Assembly: GCF_028372415.1 (NCBI RefSeq) | Contig: NC_092878.1 | Coordinates: forward strand, 2,011,501-2,075,500 | DNA from: Notamacropus eugenii | Taxonomy: Eukaryota; Chordata; Mammalia; Diprotodontia; Macropodidae | Length of the DNA stretch: 64,000 nt | Direction: 5' to 3' | In this document: one piece after another, positions 34,919 through 46,500 of the stretch | How positions within the stretch are numbered: position 1 is the stretch's first letter | Layout of the letters: each line of letters opens with the position of its first letter | Made by a program: the position numbers and the translations under genes | The notes under the pieces: model-generated | Told to the model about the DNA's origin: nothing | What the model saw: only the letters and a program-made list of their open reading frames with translations | Database searches by the model: none

Positions 34919-36649
34919 GCCTTTCCTTACATTCATTCCAAACATACATTTGTTGCCACAGTGAAGGGGCCCAGTGTGACTACCAAGAGTGAAGCATGTT
35001 CATACTGCTGAGCGCCTGGCACCATTACTGGCCCAACATTCTCAGCAGTGTCCCTAAACCCAGCATAGAAAGCTGCCTATGCAGCAGTGAGATTGATTCC
35101 ACAAATCCCACATGAAATCAGTCTCATCCTATTATAGTCAAACTGAATAAAATGTACAGAGGATGATCCCTGATTCAGAATTTAAACATTCAATAAAAGT
35201 AAGCATCGTATGCCCTGTTACTGAATACTTTAAAATCTAATTAGTTCTGTTCATAAGTTGTATTTGTAACATTTGGTTTTGAAATCACACATATAAAAAG
35301 AAGTAAGTCTTAAAGCAGAGTTGAAGTGATTAGATTTAGCTGTTCAATGAGGGAAAGCATGTCTCCTATGGAAGAACTCCAAATAGCTCCATCAGCAATG
35401 GTGTGACTGTAGACCTCCCTCTACTCACTGGTTTCTGTGCATTTAGGGTTAGAATTGGAAGCATCCATCCCTTGGCTTTACTCCTGTGGCAACAACTTCT
35501 GGAGCAAGGGAGGGACATACCCCCCTTATAACCAAGGAGAGAAGAAAGGAGCTTGCAGTGTTCCTTCCAAATAAGCCACTTACCTACCCACTTGAGGAGT
35601 ACCCCAAACACTGATCCCAGATGGATTCAAGAGCACAAGCTTACCCTAGGAAGTGGAGGAAGGGATGGAGCCCAAGTTCCCGTATGGCACTCCATGCTTT
35701 TGCACCGTGACAGAGGGATGTTCCTTCTCTATTAATGGCTGCAGCAGCAGCAGAAATAGCATGGAGGGCAGGATAAATATATCACTGACTAGGGCAGGAA
35801 TGGAACAGAGCCTAGGGAGAGGTTGCCATGCCACTGCTGCCTCGTAGCCCAGAAGCAGAATATCATAGCTTTCTCTTCCCTTGCTGAGGGATGGGAGGGA
35901 TGAGTGTAATCGCCCTCATCACAGCAAGGAAGTTCAGAATATCGAAGATTCTTTTGTCCTTTAACACTGTTGCTGTAAGCAGGGTTCTACTACAGGTTTA
36001 AATGAACGGGTCACAATAAAGCATTACTTCAACGAGCAACTTAAAACTGGCGATGAGAAAATACTGCTCGTTGCTGGGAAGGCACACTCGAGCAGAAACA
36101 CAACTAACTCAATCTGTCAGTCTAGGAAAACCCTTTCACATTTTCATCAGCTATGATCAGGTGCTTCTGACTTGAGTGAGTGACCACATAAATTAACTGC
36201 TCACTAATTCATTGCAATCTGTGATTTGACATGGTACTGCTTGAAGAATCTCCATTAAACCGTTTGAAAAATGAGATAACTTCAGAAAGTACATAAGACT
36301 GTAAATACTATCCCAGTTCTTAACATTAATCTACCATTTGAAATTCTGGAAACATTAACTCAGTTTAGCATCAAGTTCCTCTTACTGGTTGAAGCTGCAG
36401 TTCTGACAGTGACTTTCAGAGGCTGCCGGCTACCTACGTAACAGGTGAGGGGAAAAAAGGGCCAGACGTGAGAAAACAGCATCTTCACTGCAGCCCACAA
36501 AGGTCGTCTGCGCCACTGCTACTCAGGCGTGTTCAAAGAGCATCGTGCACCGACGCCATTTTACTCCTAAAGTAACATGACCTTCAACGTCGTAGGTATC
36601 AAATGATGCCGAGATGTTACCATAATGAGGGGTACGCCCAATGAGGGAT

Positions 36650-36655
36650 TTTATT
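36650..36655 (-). terminator. Alternative, weaker AP4E1 poly(A) signal
   Basis: The minus strand reads AATAAA about 725 bp after the stop codon. The downstream sequence is not clearly GT-rich, so use is uncertain. Confidence 0.25.
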
Positions 36656-37379
36656 TCCATAATAATGTTGAAGTGGTATTTTTTAAAAATATAGCCCACA
36701 CAGTGACTAATTTTCAGCTTAAAAAAAAGTAACTATGTGAGAAAGGGACAGATTTTGTGCTCACTTCTCAGTCATACATGTATGGATTAAATGTAACACA
36801 GTTAAGGTCAAGATGGCTTCCTCTTGCCACCCCACATGCTTCTGCATCCCCAACGCCAGTATCAGTTGGTGCGGGCTCCAAGAACTCATTTTAATACCAG
36901 TTTCATCAAAACATAAATTAGGAAGATAAGAAGTATAGAAAAAGTCAGACAATGCATTTCAAAACCCAATACTAATTACACTTGGGATTATCCACTTACT
37001 CCTCTCTCCACTGGTGCGGATAACTGGGACTTAACCGTATCTCCAAGTCCACTAGTCCTGGAGTAAATGTGCTAGCTAGAAAACTGCCTATTACAAAATA
37101 AATATTTTCCATCTCCCTACTCGAGGTCATGTTAAACCATTAACAGTTCTAAAATGCTAACATAGGTCACTTTTGGGAGGACACAAAATAGTAAACAATC
37201 CTGAGCAAAGTGATAAAGGTACAGTTTCTCGGAGCTCTTCCTTATCTAAGAAGTCCTTTAAGAAACACCTATAAGCCAAATTATTCCCCTTTTCATTAGA
37301 TGTACCATGAGTTCATTTTACTTTGGTAAATAATTTTATCTATGTAAACCTTTAAAGTAGAAAACAAGCAGAGTTTGGA

Positions 37380-37540
37380 TCAGCATTCCTCCATCACCTT
37401 TTGACACTGATACAGTAAATAATCTGGAAGGGAGGAGCACGAGGATCTGAACCACAGAGCAACCGTTCCTTCGTGAACCCTCAAGTGCAGTAAACAGGGA
37501 ACTGATGGAAGTAGGTGACAGGCCAATATTCCTTCATTTC
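37380..37540 (-). CDS. AP4E1: AP4E1 last coding exon with stop (161 bp)
   Basis: After acceptor TTGTTTTAG the minus strand encodes NEGILACHLLPSVPCLLHLR and LWFRSSCSSLPDYLLYQCQK, and stops at TGA (37,380-37,382). This is the recognisable C terminus of AP4E1. A start-like ATG at 37,571 lies in the intron and is not used. Confidence 0.97.
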
Positions 37541-40500
37541 CTAAAACAAAACAAAAATTATATATCCTCATTCTTAATCAGTTCAGCAGCATAAGAATCC
37601 CAAATACATGACATGAAACAAAGTTCAAGGCTACCATTAAAGGTTCACTTGAGCTCATGTAAGCCCCTTTCTGTTCTCCCAAACAACAGTTGCTTATTAA
37701 GTATCTCCTCTGGGCAGGATGCTCAGCTAACCCTAAATTCATCAAACATTAAAACTCTAAAATTTATTTTCAAGAAGAAAAATAATGATGAAAAAAATTA
37801 TTTTTAACTAATAATGATCAAGACAAATGTCATTGTTTTGAATGGAAAATGATCCAAAATAAATGCCACTGTTGTAAAACAATATCTGTATATGTGGCAC
37901 ATACATGCCACACCAATGCTTTCAATGATTTTACTGCTATGTAAGCAACCATGAATTCACTGAGATTGCAATGCTTTCATTAATCAGATAACTTTTCTAA
38001 TACTTGGTGGATGATCCATGAGACTGACTATGGTCAATGATCTTTTGGTCAATGTGGTAACGATCTCATATTTTTTGCCACAATAATATAAATTTGTCAT
38101 TATAATGTTCACTTCTACAATATGCATTAATTTATACCTATTTCTTTATTCTGTGGGTAGAAAAAATAGAATTATATATAAAATCATGAAATGCATAAAA
38201 ATAATTATGTAAAAAATACTAAATTTGATTTTTTCACAAATAAAAATAAAGTGATCATAAGCAAAATAAAAACAACAAAGTGTTTACTCTCAAAAGTAAG
38301 AATGCCCTAGACATTACTCTACAACAAAATGTTCAAAGTTGAGTGTAATAACATTCTTAATGGAACAAATCTTTTTTTACAAAGTCAGGAAGTAAAAAAA
38401 AATTTTTTAAAGCATTACAATTTATTTAAAGTGTGTCATGAGTCCACCTGAAAGAGGTGACCCAAGTTGCAAACCAAGATACTAATTTTCTGACACAGAA
38501 AATATAGAAACTAATTTTGCTTGTCTTTGAATTTGTTATAAATGTTTTGTTTTAGGAAAAAGGATTTCAGAGAGGAGATCTAGGGATAGAATTACCTCCC
38601 TCTCCCCCCGCCAAGAAATTACTCAAACATGTTATTTAAATGCACAGAAAAGAACAGAAGGAAAACCAGAAGGAATCACAGACAAGCAGGTCAGCTTTGA
38701 AAGTAACTTCTCCTTAAGTAACTTAACCGAAAAGCAAGCTATTTATTATAGAGATTTGCAGTTTTTTCTACTGTGCATATGGAAGTGCTCATTTTACTTC
38801 ATGTTTGATAAGCTCAGAATTTAGGAAACAGAAAAACAAAACCAAATGTAAATGGGGCCATGGATACATGTGAGTAATAACCATACAATACCACTTTTCA
38901 AGTACCTGATAATGGCTAATAAATCAATATGCTTTTAAGACACTTCAAAACTGATCAATTATGTACCTATTTCTTCTAAAATATTAATTGAAAAGCCATA
39001 AAAGTATATCTCTGTTCACAAAAAGCTATACCAGTTCTAAGCAATTCAGCCAGGAGTTCCAGTCAGCTGCTAGAGGTTTATGATGACCAGCGGTAATCTG
39101 TGGGCAACCTGACAAGATGTAAGTGTTCAGTGTAGAATGACAGGTGTTTCTTTGTACGTGGTATGAGAGGGCAAAGGACCAAAGGAAAAGCACCGTAAAT
39201 AGAAGGTTGTTTGTTTTTTTAAAAATTATTCTACGAACCTATAATATCAACGATGTGTAGTCTTAGTCTCTGCTGCAGGATCTTCAGGGCAAAAGGCAAA
39301 TTAGCTTGAGAATCTGACATTTTTACGTTTTGTTTCACATCGTTTGCAAAAGAGAGCCAAAGTTTGCCAAAATCTTCAGTACAAATCTTCATTGGTCTGA
39401 AATTATTTTTTATTAGCATATTTCCAAAAGAGTTAAATTATTCTAAACACAAAAATCTTTCAAATGTCAGAGATATAAATAAAAACAAATATCTTAACAA
39501 TCAGTATAAAAACAAGGCAACCATGCTCCTATTAAACTAATGATAAGACATAATTTCAACTTCTAATTCAATGTAAAAAAACACTGGCACCAGGAACGTG
39601 CTACTCAACTCCAAATACACAGTTCACACTCCACGTTGAGTCATCAGAGAAGGGTTTTACCTCTTAATTATACTGTATCAATGTGATTTCAGCAGTGTAA
39701 GCATCCCCTCTAACAACGCAAGTAACAACCCATCTATTCCTTAGTAGCCAGTCTTCCCGAGTTGCTGTGGCCAAAACAACTTCTCACTTGATGGCCAGCC
39801 TTTCGGTGGTAAATGCCTCCAAAATGAGTTAAGATGGTGCCTTTGATGACAAACACATGATCCATGACAGGTCTTTACTGCAGGCACAGCAAACTGACAA
39901 GAACCTATCAGAGTCTGCACCCCAATGAACGTAAGTTTATTTGGGTTTCTCAATGACTCAAAGTGTGATCTTTATATTATTCTATGATTAATATTATTAA
40001 ATTATTATTAATTCTGTGATTAATATTATTTTCCTTCAGATGTGCTTGCATTTTAATACTTAAACACGATCCATACCAGGGATTAGCCAGAGATGGGGAG
40101 CTTGCAGCCACAAGGCTACATGTGGCCCTCTAGGTCCTCAGAGGCAGTCCTAGGACTGCATCACAGAACAAACTCCCTTAAAAGGATGTGTCCTATAAGG
40201 CTTGGATTCAACCCAAAGGCCGCACTCAAGGACCTCGAGGCCCATGTGGCCTCCAGGCGGCAGGTTCCCCAGCTCTGGATTAGGCCAAAAGTAAGTCAGA
40301 ACTTTTAATAAAGCACGACTATGTTCGCTGCTCTCTGATGTACAATCACGGACAAAGACTCAAAGCTCTTTGAAGCCAGGGACTGTATCTTATCATTTTA
40401 TTTTCCCCATAGGCCTGACTCAGGTAGGCATCTGATAAGTATTACATACATGTTTACCATAACATTTTAAAGACAGGAGAAAAAAATGTAAGAACCAAGC

Positions 40501-43500
40501 AAAACCATAAGTCTGAAGTTTTTAAAGTTTTGCTTTTTGTTTTCTTTTATGGAATCCTTGGTGATTCTTTCTTCTCTGCCTTCAGATATCCTTCATAAAA
40601 GAATGCTAACCTGAATGGTACATATGAAAAACTGAAAAGAATTGTGAATTTGCCAGAGTTCTATCTTTTTGACTTTCCTTTACAGCTTCCCACATTACCC
40701 AGAACAGGGTTCTGAACACAACAGATACCCAGCGTTATTTTTTCTCGTTGATAATGAATTAAATATTCTATAAGAAGAGATTCTGCCATAAGAATTAGCT
40801 GGATCAAAGAGCACTTAATGAGATAAATGAATTATACATAAAGAGAAAAAGTTGCTGTAAAAGAAAAAGGAACATGAGAAATTTTAGAGTTCAACAAACC
40901 CAGTTAAACTGCTATCCCAAATGATGAGAAATCAATTACCTGATGAAATCCAGTAGTGATAAGGTTACTGAAAATTCTAACTGAATCTGTGGATCCTCTT
41001 CCACCTGATATTTAATAAAACCAGAAAGAGCCTCCTCTGTGAAAGGTTTTTCCATTTGTACCCGCTGCTGGATGCTTTTGGTGCTTTCTGCTTCTATGAC
41101 AGGAAAACAGAAGCCAGGATGCTCAAGGATCTGTAAAGCAACATAACGCTGTGCTGAAAATCTTTGGGAAAAACTATCAACAGAATTAACACGGGATAGC
41201 TGCCATTTTCTTTTTTTGAAAATTGGAAATTTCCCCCTCTACAAACAAAAATAAGCAAGAGAGAATGTTACTGGGATTAAATTCTATAATAAAAATAGTA
41301 ATGTATCAAGGAAAACTGCCCTGAGATTCTAGAACCAGAGGGCAAAATAAATATTCAAGAAATCCACAGAACACCGCCTGAAAGAGATCCAAAAAGAGAA
41401 ACTCCTAGGAACATTGTGGCCAAATTCCAGAGTTCCCAGGTCAAGGAGAAAATATTGCAAGCAGCTAGAAAGAAACAATTCAAGTATTGTGGAAATACAA
41501 TCAGGATAACACAAGATCTAGCAGCCTCTACATTAAGGAATCGAAGGGCATGTAATAGGATATTCCAGAAGTCAAAGGAACTAGGACTAAAACCAAGAAT
41601 CACCTACCCAGCAAAACTGAGTATAATACTTCAGGGGAAAAATTGGTCTTTCAATGAAATAGAGGATTTCCAAATTTTCTTGATGAAAAGACCAGAGCTG
41701 AAAAGAAAATCTGACTTTCAAACACAAGAATGAAGAGAACCATGAAAAGGTGAACAGCAAAGAGAAGTCATAAGGGACTTACTAAAGCTGAACTGTTTAC
41801 ATTCCTACATGGAAAGACAATATTTCTAACTCTTGAAACATTTCAGTATCTGGGTACTGGGTGGGATTACACACACACACATGCACACATGCACACATAC
41901 ATAGAGACAGAGTGCACAGAGTGAATTGAAGAGGATGGGATCATATCTTAAAAAAAAAATGAAATCAAGCAGTGAGAGAGAAATATATTGGGAGGAGAAA
42001 GGGAGAAATTGAATGGGGCAAATTATCTCTCATAAAAGAGGCAAGCAAAAGACTCATTAGTGGAGGGATAAAGAGGGGAGGTGAGAGAAAAACATGAAGT
42101 CTACTCTCATCACATTCCACTAAAGGAAAGAATAAAATGCACACTCATTTTGGTAGGAAAACCTATCTCACAATACAGGAAAGTGGGGGATAAGGGGACA
42201 AGCAGGGTGGGGGGGATGATAGAAGGGAGGGCATGGGGAGGAGAGTGCAATTCGAGGTCGACACTCATGGGGAGGGATAGGATCAAAAGAGAATAGAAGT
42301 AATGGGGGACAGGATAGGATGGAGGGAAATATAGTTAGTCCTATGCAACACAACTATTATGGAAGTCATTTGCAAAACTACACAGATTTGGCCTATATTG
42401 AATTGCTTGCCTTCCAAAGGGAAGGGGTGGAGAGGGAGGGAGGTAAAGAAGGTGGAACTCAAAGTGTTAGGATCAACTGTCAAGTAATGTTCTTGCCACT
42501 AGGAAATAAGAAATACAGGTGAAGGGGTATAGAAAGCTATCTGGCCCTACAGGACAAAAGAGAAGACAGAGACAAGGGCAGAGAGGGATGATAGAAGAGA
42601 GAGCAGATTGGTCATAGGGGCAATTAGAATGCTTGGTGTTTGGGGGGGGGAGGGGATAAAAGGGGAGAAAATTTGTAACCCAAAATTTTGTGAAAATGAA
42701 TGTTAAAAGTTAAATAAATAAATTTAACCAAAAAATAAATAAATAAAATAAATAAATAAATAAAAATAGTAATGCAACTAATTTCTGTAAAAGATTATCA
42801 AGTCTTAGCCAACGGTCTAAGCTATATTCAAAACAAACAAACGAAAAACAACTGCAGCTCCACCTCTCAGCTGGTCCAATATAATCAGCTCTATATTCTA
42901 AATTACTTTGTTGTAACAGAAAGGACACTACTATAGATCACAAAGAATAAACAAAGACACTACCAGTCATTTAATGCAAAGCAATGAATAACCAGATTAG
43001 AAGAAGTGCCCTACATGTACGACTAAGGAAAGCATCAGTATCACTCACATACCTGTCTCTCAGTAAAGTGCCTACTAGGTGTCAGAAACGTTGTTCAGGG
43101 CTTTACAGATATTATGTCATTTGAGCCTCACAACAACCTTGGGAGGTAGGAGCTATCATCATCTCCATTTTACATCTGAGAAAACTGAGGACGAGGTTAC
43201 GTAATTTGCCCAAAGCAACAGTAAATATCTGAGGATAGAAGTGAACTCATATCCTCCCGACTCCAGGTCCAGGGCACTGTGTCAGCGAGCTGCCTCACCC
43301 ACTTGGTGCCTGAAATTCTCAGATTTTTAGTGCATGTTTTGTTCTGTTTCGGCAGGCAGTCAGGTAGAAGATTTTCTGGGTTTTTCATAACAACGGTGGG
43401 GATATCTGAAAGTAACTATTAAAGACATGGCACCAATTTAAAAGTCATTTTAATACTTCTCACTTTTCCCATTAATCTCTTGATTAAGTCATTCACTTCC

Positions 43501-46500
43501 CTAACTGGGTCTCCTGAACTAGAGACAATAAGTGAGTTTCATTTTCTTATAATGTTCTCATTCTCAACTTCTTCAAAGTATGGAAATTACGACCATTCTT
43601 TTCTTTTTTAATTTTCTGTAGAGGAGTAAGAATTGGTGTTGGAATAAGTTTCTGGGCCAGCACTATAGCCAATGAGAAAAATACTAATAAGCAAAAAGCC
43701 TCTCTTCAAAGCTAGAAAAGATGAACCATCACTTTCCTTACCTTGAAATTTTCTGTAGGTGTAATTTCTAAATTCATACTCTTCAGTTCCAAACTGCTCT
43801 TGTTGGCAACCAACCAAACCAGCAATAAGCAGTCATCTTTCCAAATTTTGCAAGAAGATACTTTTAACATTTCATTGTTACAAAGTTCCACTAAATCGGA
43901 ATGTACATGTTCATTTAGCTCTTCTAATAAGGAAGAAGTTAAAGAGATTTCATTAGCAAATGAGGACAGAGTAGGATGAGGAGGGTGAAAAATCTCCATG
44001 CTGTTATCTTCAAACAGAGAAGGGGGAGACAGGCTGCAAGCGGAGAGATTCTCAGCCAAATGGAGTTCAGTGAGTGACTCAGATTTTAAACCCGATTCCA
44101 AAAATTCTGAACCAAGGGAACATTGCTTTAATCCTGTGTCTCCTTTGTCCTGAAAATTGTTCAGATGATCATTATCTTCATAAGGTGCATTTGACAAAGG
44201 ATTGAAAGAAGAGCAGTTAACGTCATGTGCACTGGATACTTCTCTATTTTTGACATCATTAACTTTTGATTTTCTTCGGAACTTGTGAGAGACAGTATCT
44301 GTTTTTCCCAGCTGCAGAAAAAGAAAAAAAGAAACTATGCCACCGCTCGTGAGTTCTGACATATTCTAACAAATTAAAGGCCTAAAATCTAAGAAGGTTC
44401 AAATGAACGATTTCATTGGCCTCGTGAGGGTCTGCACTGCAAAGCAGAAACTGCAAATCACAATACAGAAAACTAATAAGCCCAGAAATTTATTCTTGCA
44501 ACTGCAGAGCTTTGAATAACTTACTAATTTTTTTTTGTTATTTTCAACTATTCAAAATTAGAAGTGAAGCCACAAAGCCAACATTAACCTAACTTGAAGA
44601 TCTCTTGGATTCTGAAGCATTAAGACTCTAAAACTAGACAGTCCAGTGAAGAACTCTACCATAAACTGAAGGAATGGCTGAAATGAACCTTGTGAAGGGG
44701 TATCTTGTGAAGGGTAAGACATGACACTTCTTCCTTACATTTACAATCCTAGTAAAGGACACAGCAGAAGCCAAGTCAGGGATGCAAATCACTAGGTTGT
44801 AGGACACATGAAAAAAAATTCCCAGAATCCAAATGATACCAAAAGGAAAAATAGTTAAATGAGGAGAAGCTATTATAATTACGATTAAAACATTAACTTT
44901 ATCTCTGATTATTTTTTAAAATGTAACACAAAGTATATTAGAAATTGGCATAAAAATCATGCCCAGAGAGAATCCATGTTAAAATAGAAACTAAAACAAA
45001 ATGCAATTAATGCAAATGAAGAATCTAACATTTAAAACACTGAATTGCAAACATAATCAGGAAACACGGTGAAACAATAAAAAAGAGTTGAACTTGAGAG
45101 TAAGGAGACAGGAGCTTGGCCGTGACATTCACTAGTAGTATGAATCACTTAATCTGAAGCCAACAGTGTTCTCAACTATAAACTAGAAATAATGCTTGCA
45201 CTAAGCTACAGCATGACTGTCAGCATACTGAAAACGTTAAAATATTATATGTAAATATAAACTATCCATATGCAACATACATAGAACATATGACACACCT
45301 GGCTCATTCTCAATTCACATCACTAAAGACTTCTCATCACATCCAGCCCCTTCCTCCTTCCTTCAATCATTCCCTCTCTATTAAACTGCTTTTTTTGAAA
45401 TTCAATTTCACTTTATTTTCAGTTCTAAATTCTCCACCTTCTACCTCCCTCCCCCACTTAAGAGAAAGTGAGAAAAATGAAGCCTCCTACAAATAAGTAT
45501 AGTCAAGCAAACAAATCCTATCACGGATGATGTCCAAAAACAAACAACGCTTCAGTCTACATTATGGGTTCATCATCTCTTCTGGAAGTAGACCATGTGT
45601 CATCTCCAGTCCTCTGAGAGGATCATTATACTAATCAGAGCTCCTGGCTCTTTCCAAGCTGTTTATGTTTACTGTGTTATTATTACTGTATACGTTGTTC
45701 TTTACACCGTGGATCAATTCAAACAAGTCTTCCCAGGATTCTCTAGCATCATTCTCATGATTTCTTATAGTATAATGATATTCCATCCAACTCACTGAAC
45801 ATAATTTGTTCAGTCTTTCCCTAACTGATGTCCCCCGATCCCCACTTTCCAATTCTTTGCTACCCAAAAGGAGCTACTACGAACATTTTTTAAATCTATG
45901 ACTCCTTTTCCTATTTCTCTGATCTCTTTGGGACATAGGCCTGGTCTTTACTAGGTCAAAGGGTATATACAAAATTCAATAGTTTTTTGGGTATAGTTCT
46001 AAGTTGCTCTCCACAACAACTGGACCAATTCACAGCTCTATCAATAGTGCATATATGTAGCTGCTTTCACAGTTCCTTCAGCATTTGTCTTTTTCTTTTT
46101 TTCATTTCAGCCAATCTGAAGGATGTGAGGTGCTACCTCACAGTTGTTTTCATTTGCAACTCTCTACTTATTAGTGATTTAGAGTAATTTTTCATAAAGC
46201 TGTTGATAACTTGGATTTTTTTTCTGAAAACTACCTATTCATATTCCTTTTCCATGTATCAACTGAGGAATAATCTTTATTCTTATAAATTTGACTCAGC
46301 TTCCTTTATATTTTAGAAGTGAGGTCTTTATTAGAGAAATTTGATGGGGTTTTTTTCCCATTTACCTGTTTTCTTCTGGTTTTGTTTGAGCAAAAACTTT
46401 TTAATTTTATATTAAAAAATTGTCTTGTGAAATTTTTTAACTCGTTTGGTCATGAACTCTTCCCATATCCAGAGATCAGACAGATAATTTCTTCTATGCT

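Larger units (their letters stand above)
34895..37379 (-). other. AP4E1: Probable AP4E1 3' UTR
   Basis: Sequence downstream of the AP4E1 stop has no SINE, L1 or other repeat that I can see, unlike almost all of the rest of the window. On the minus strand, AATAAA at 34,918-34,913 is followed within about 15 bases by a GT-rich stretch (CGGTGGTGGT), a good cleavage context. This gives a UTR of about 2.5 kb. A nearer AATAAA (36,655-36,650) has a poorer downstream element and could give a shorter form. Short open frames here have no family match. Confidence 0.5.
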
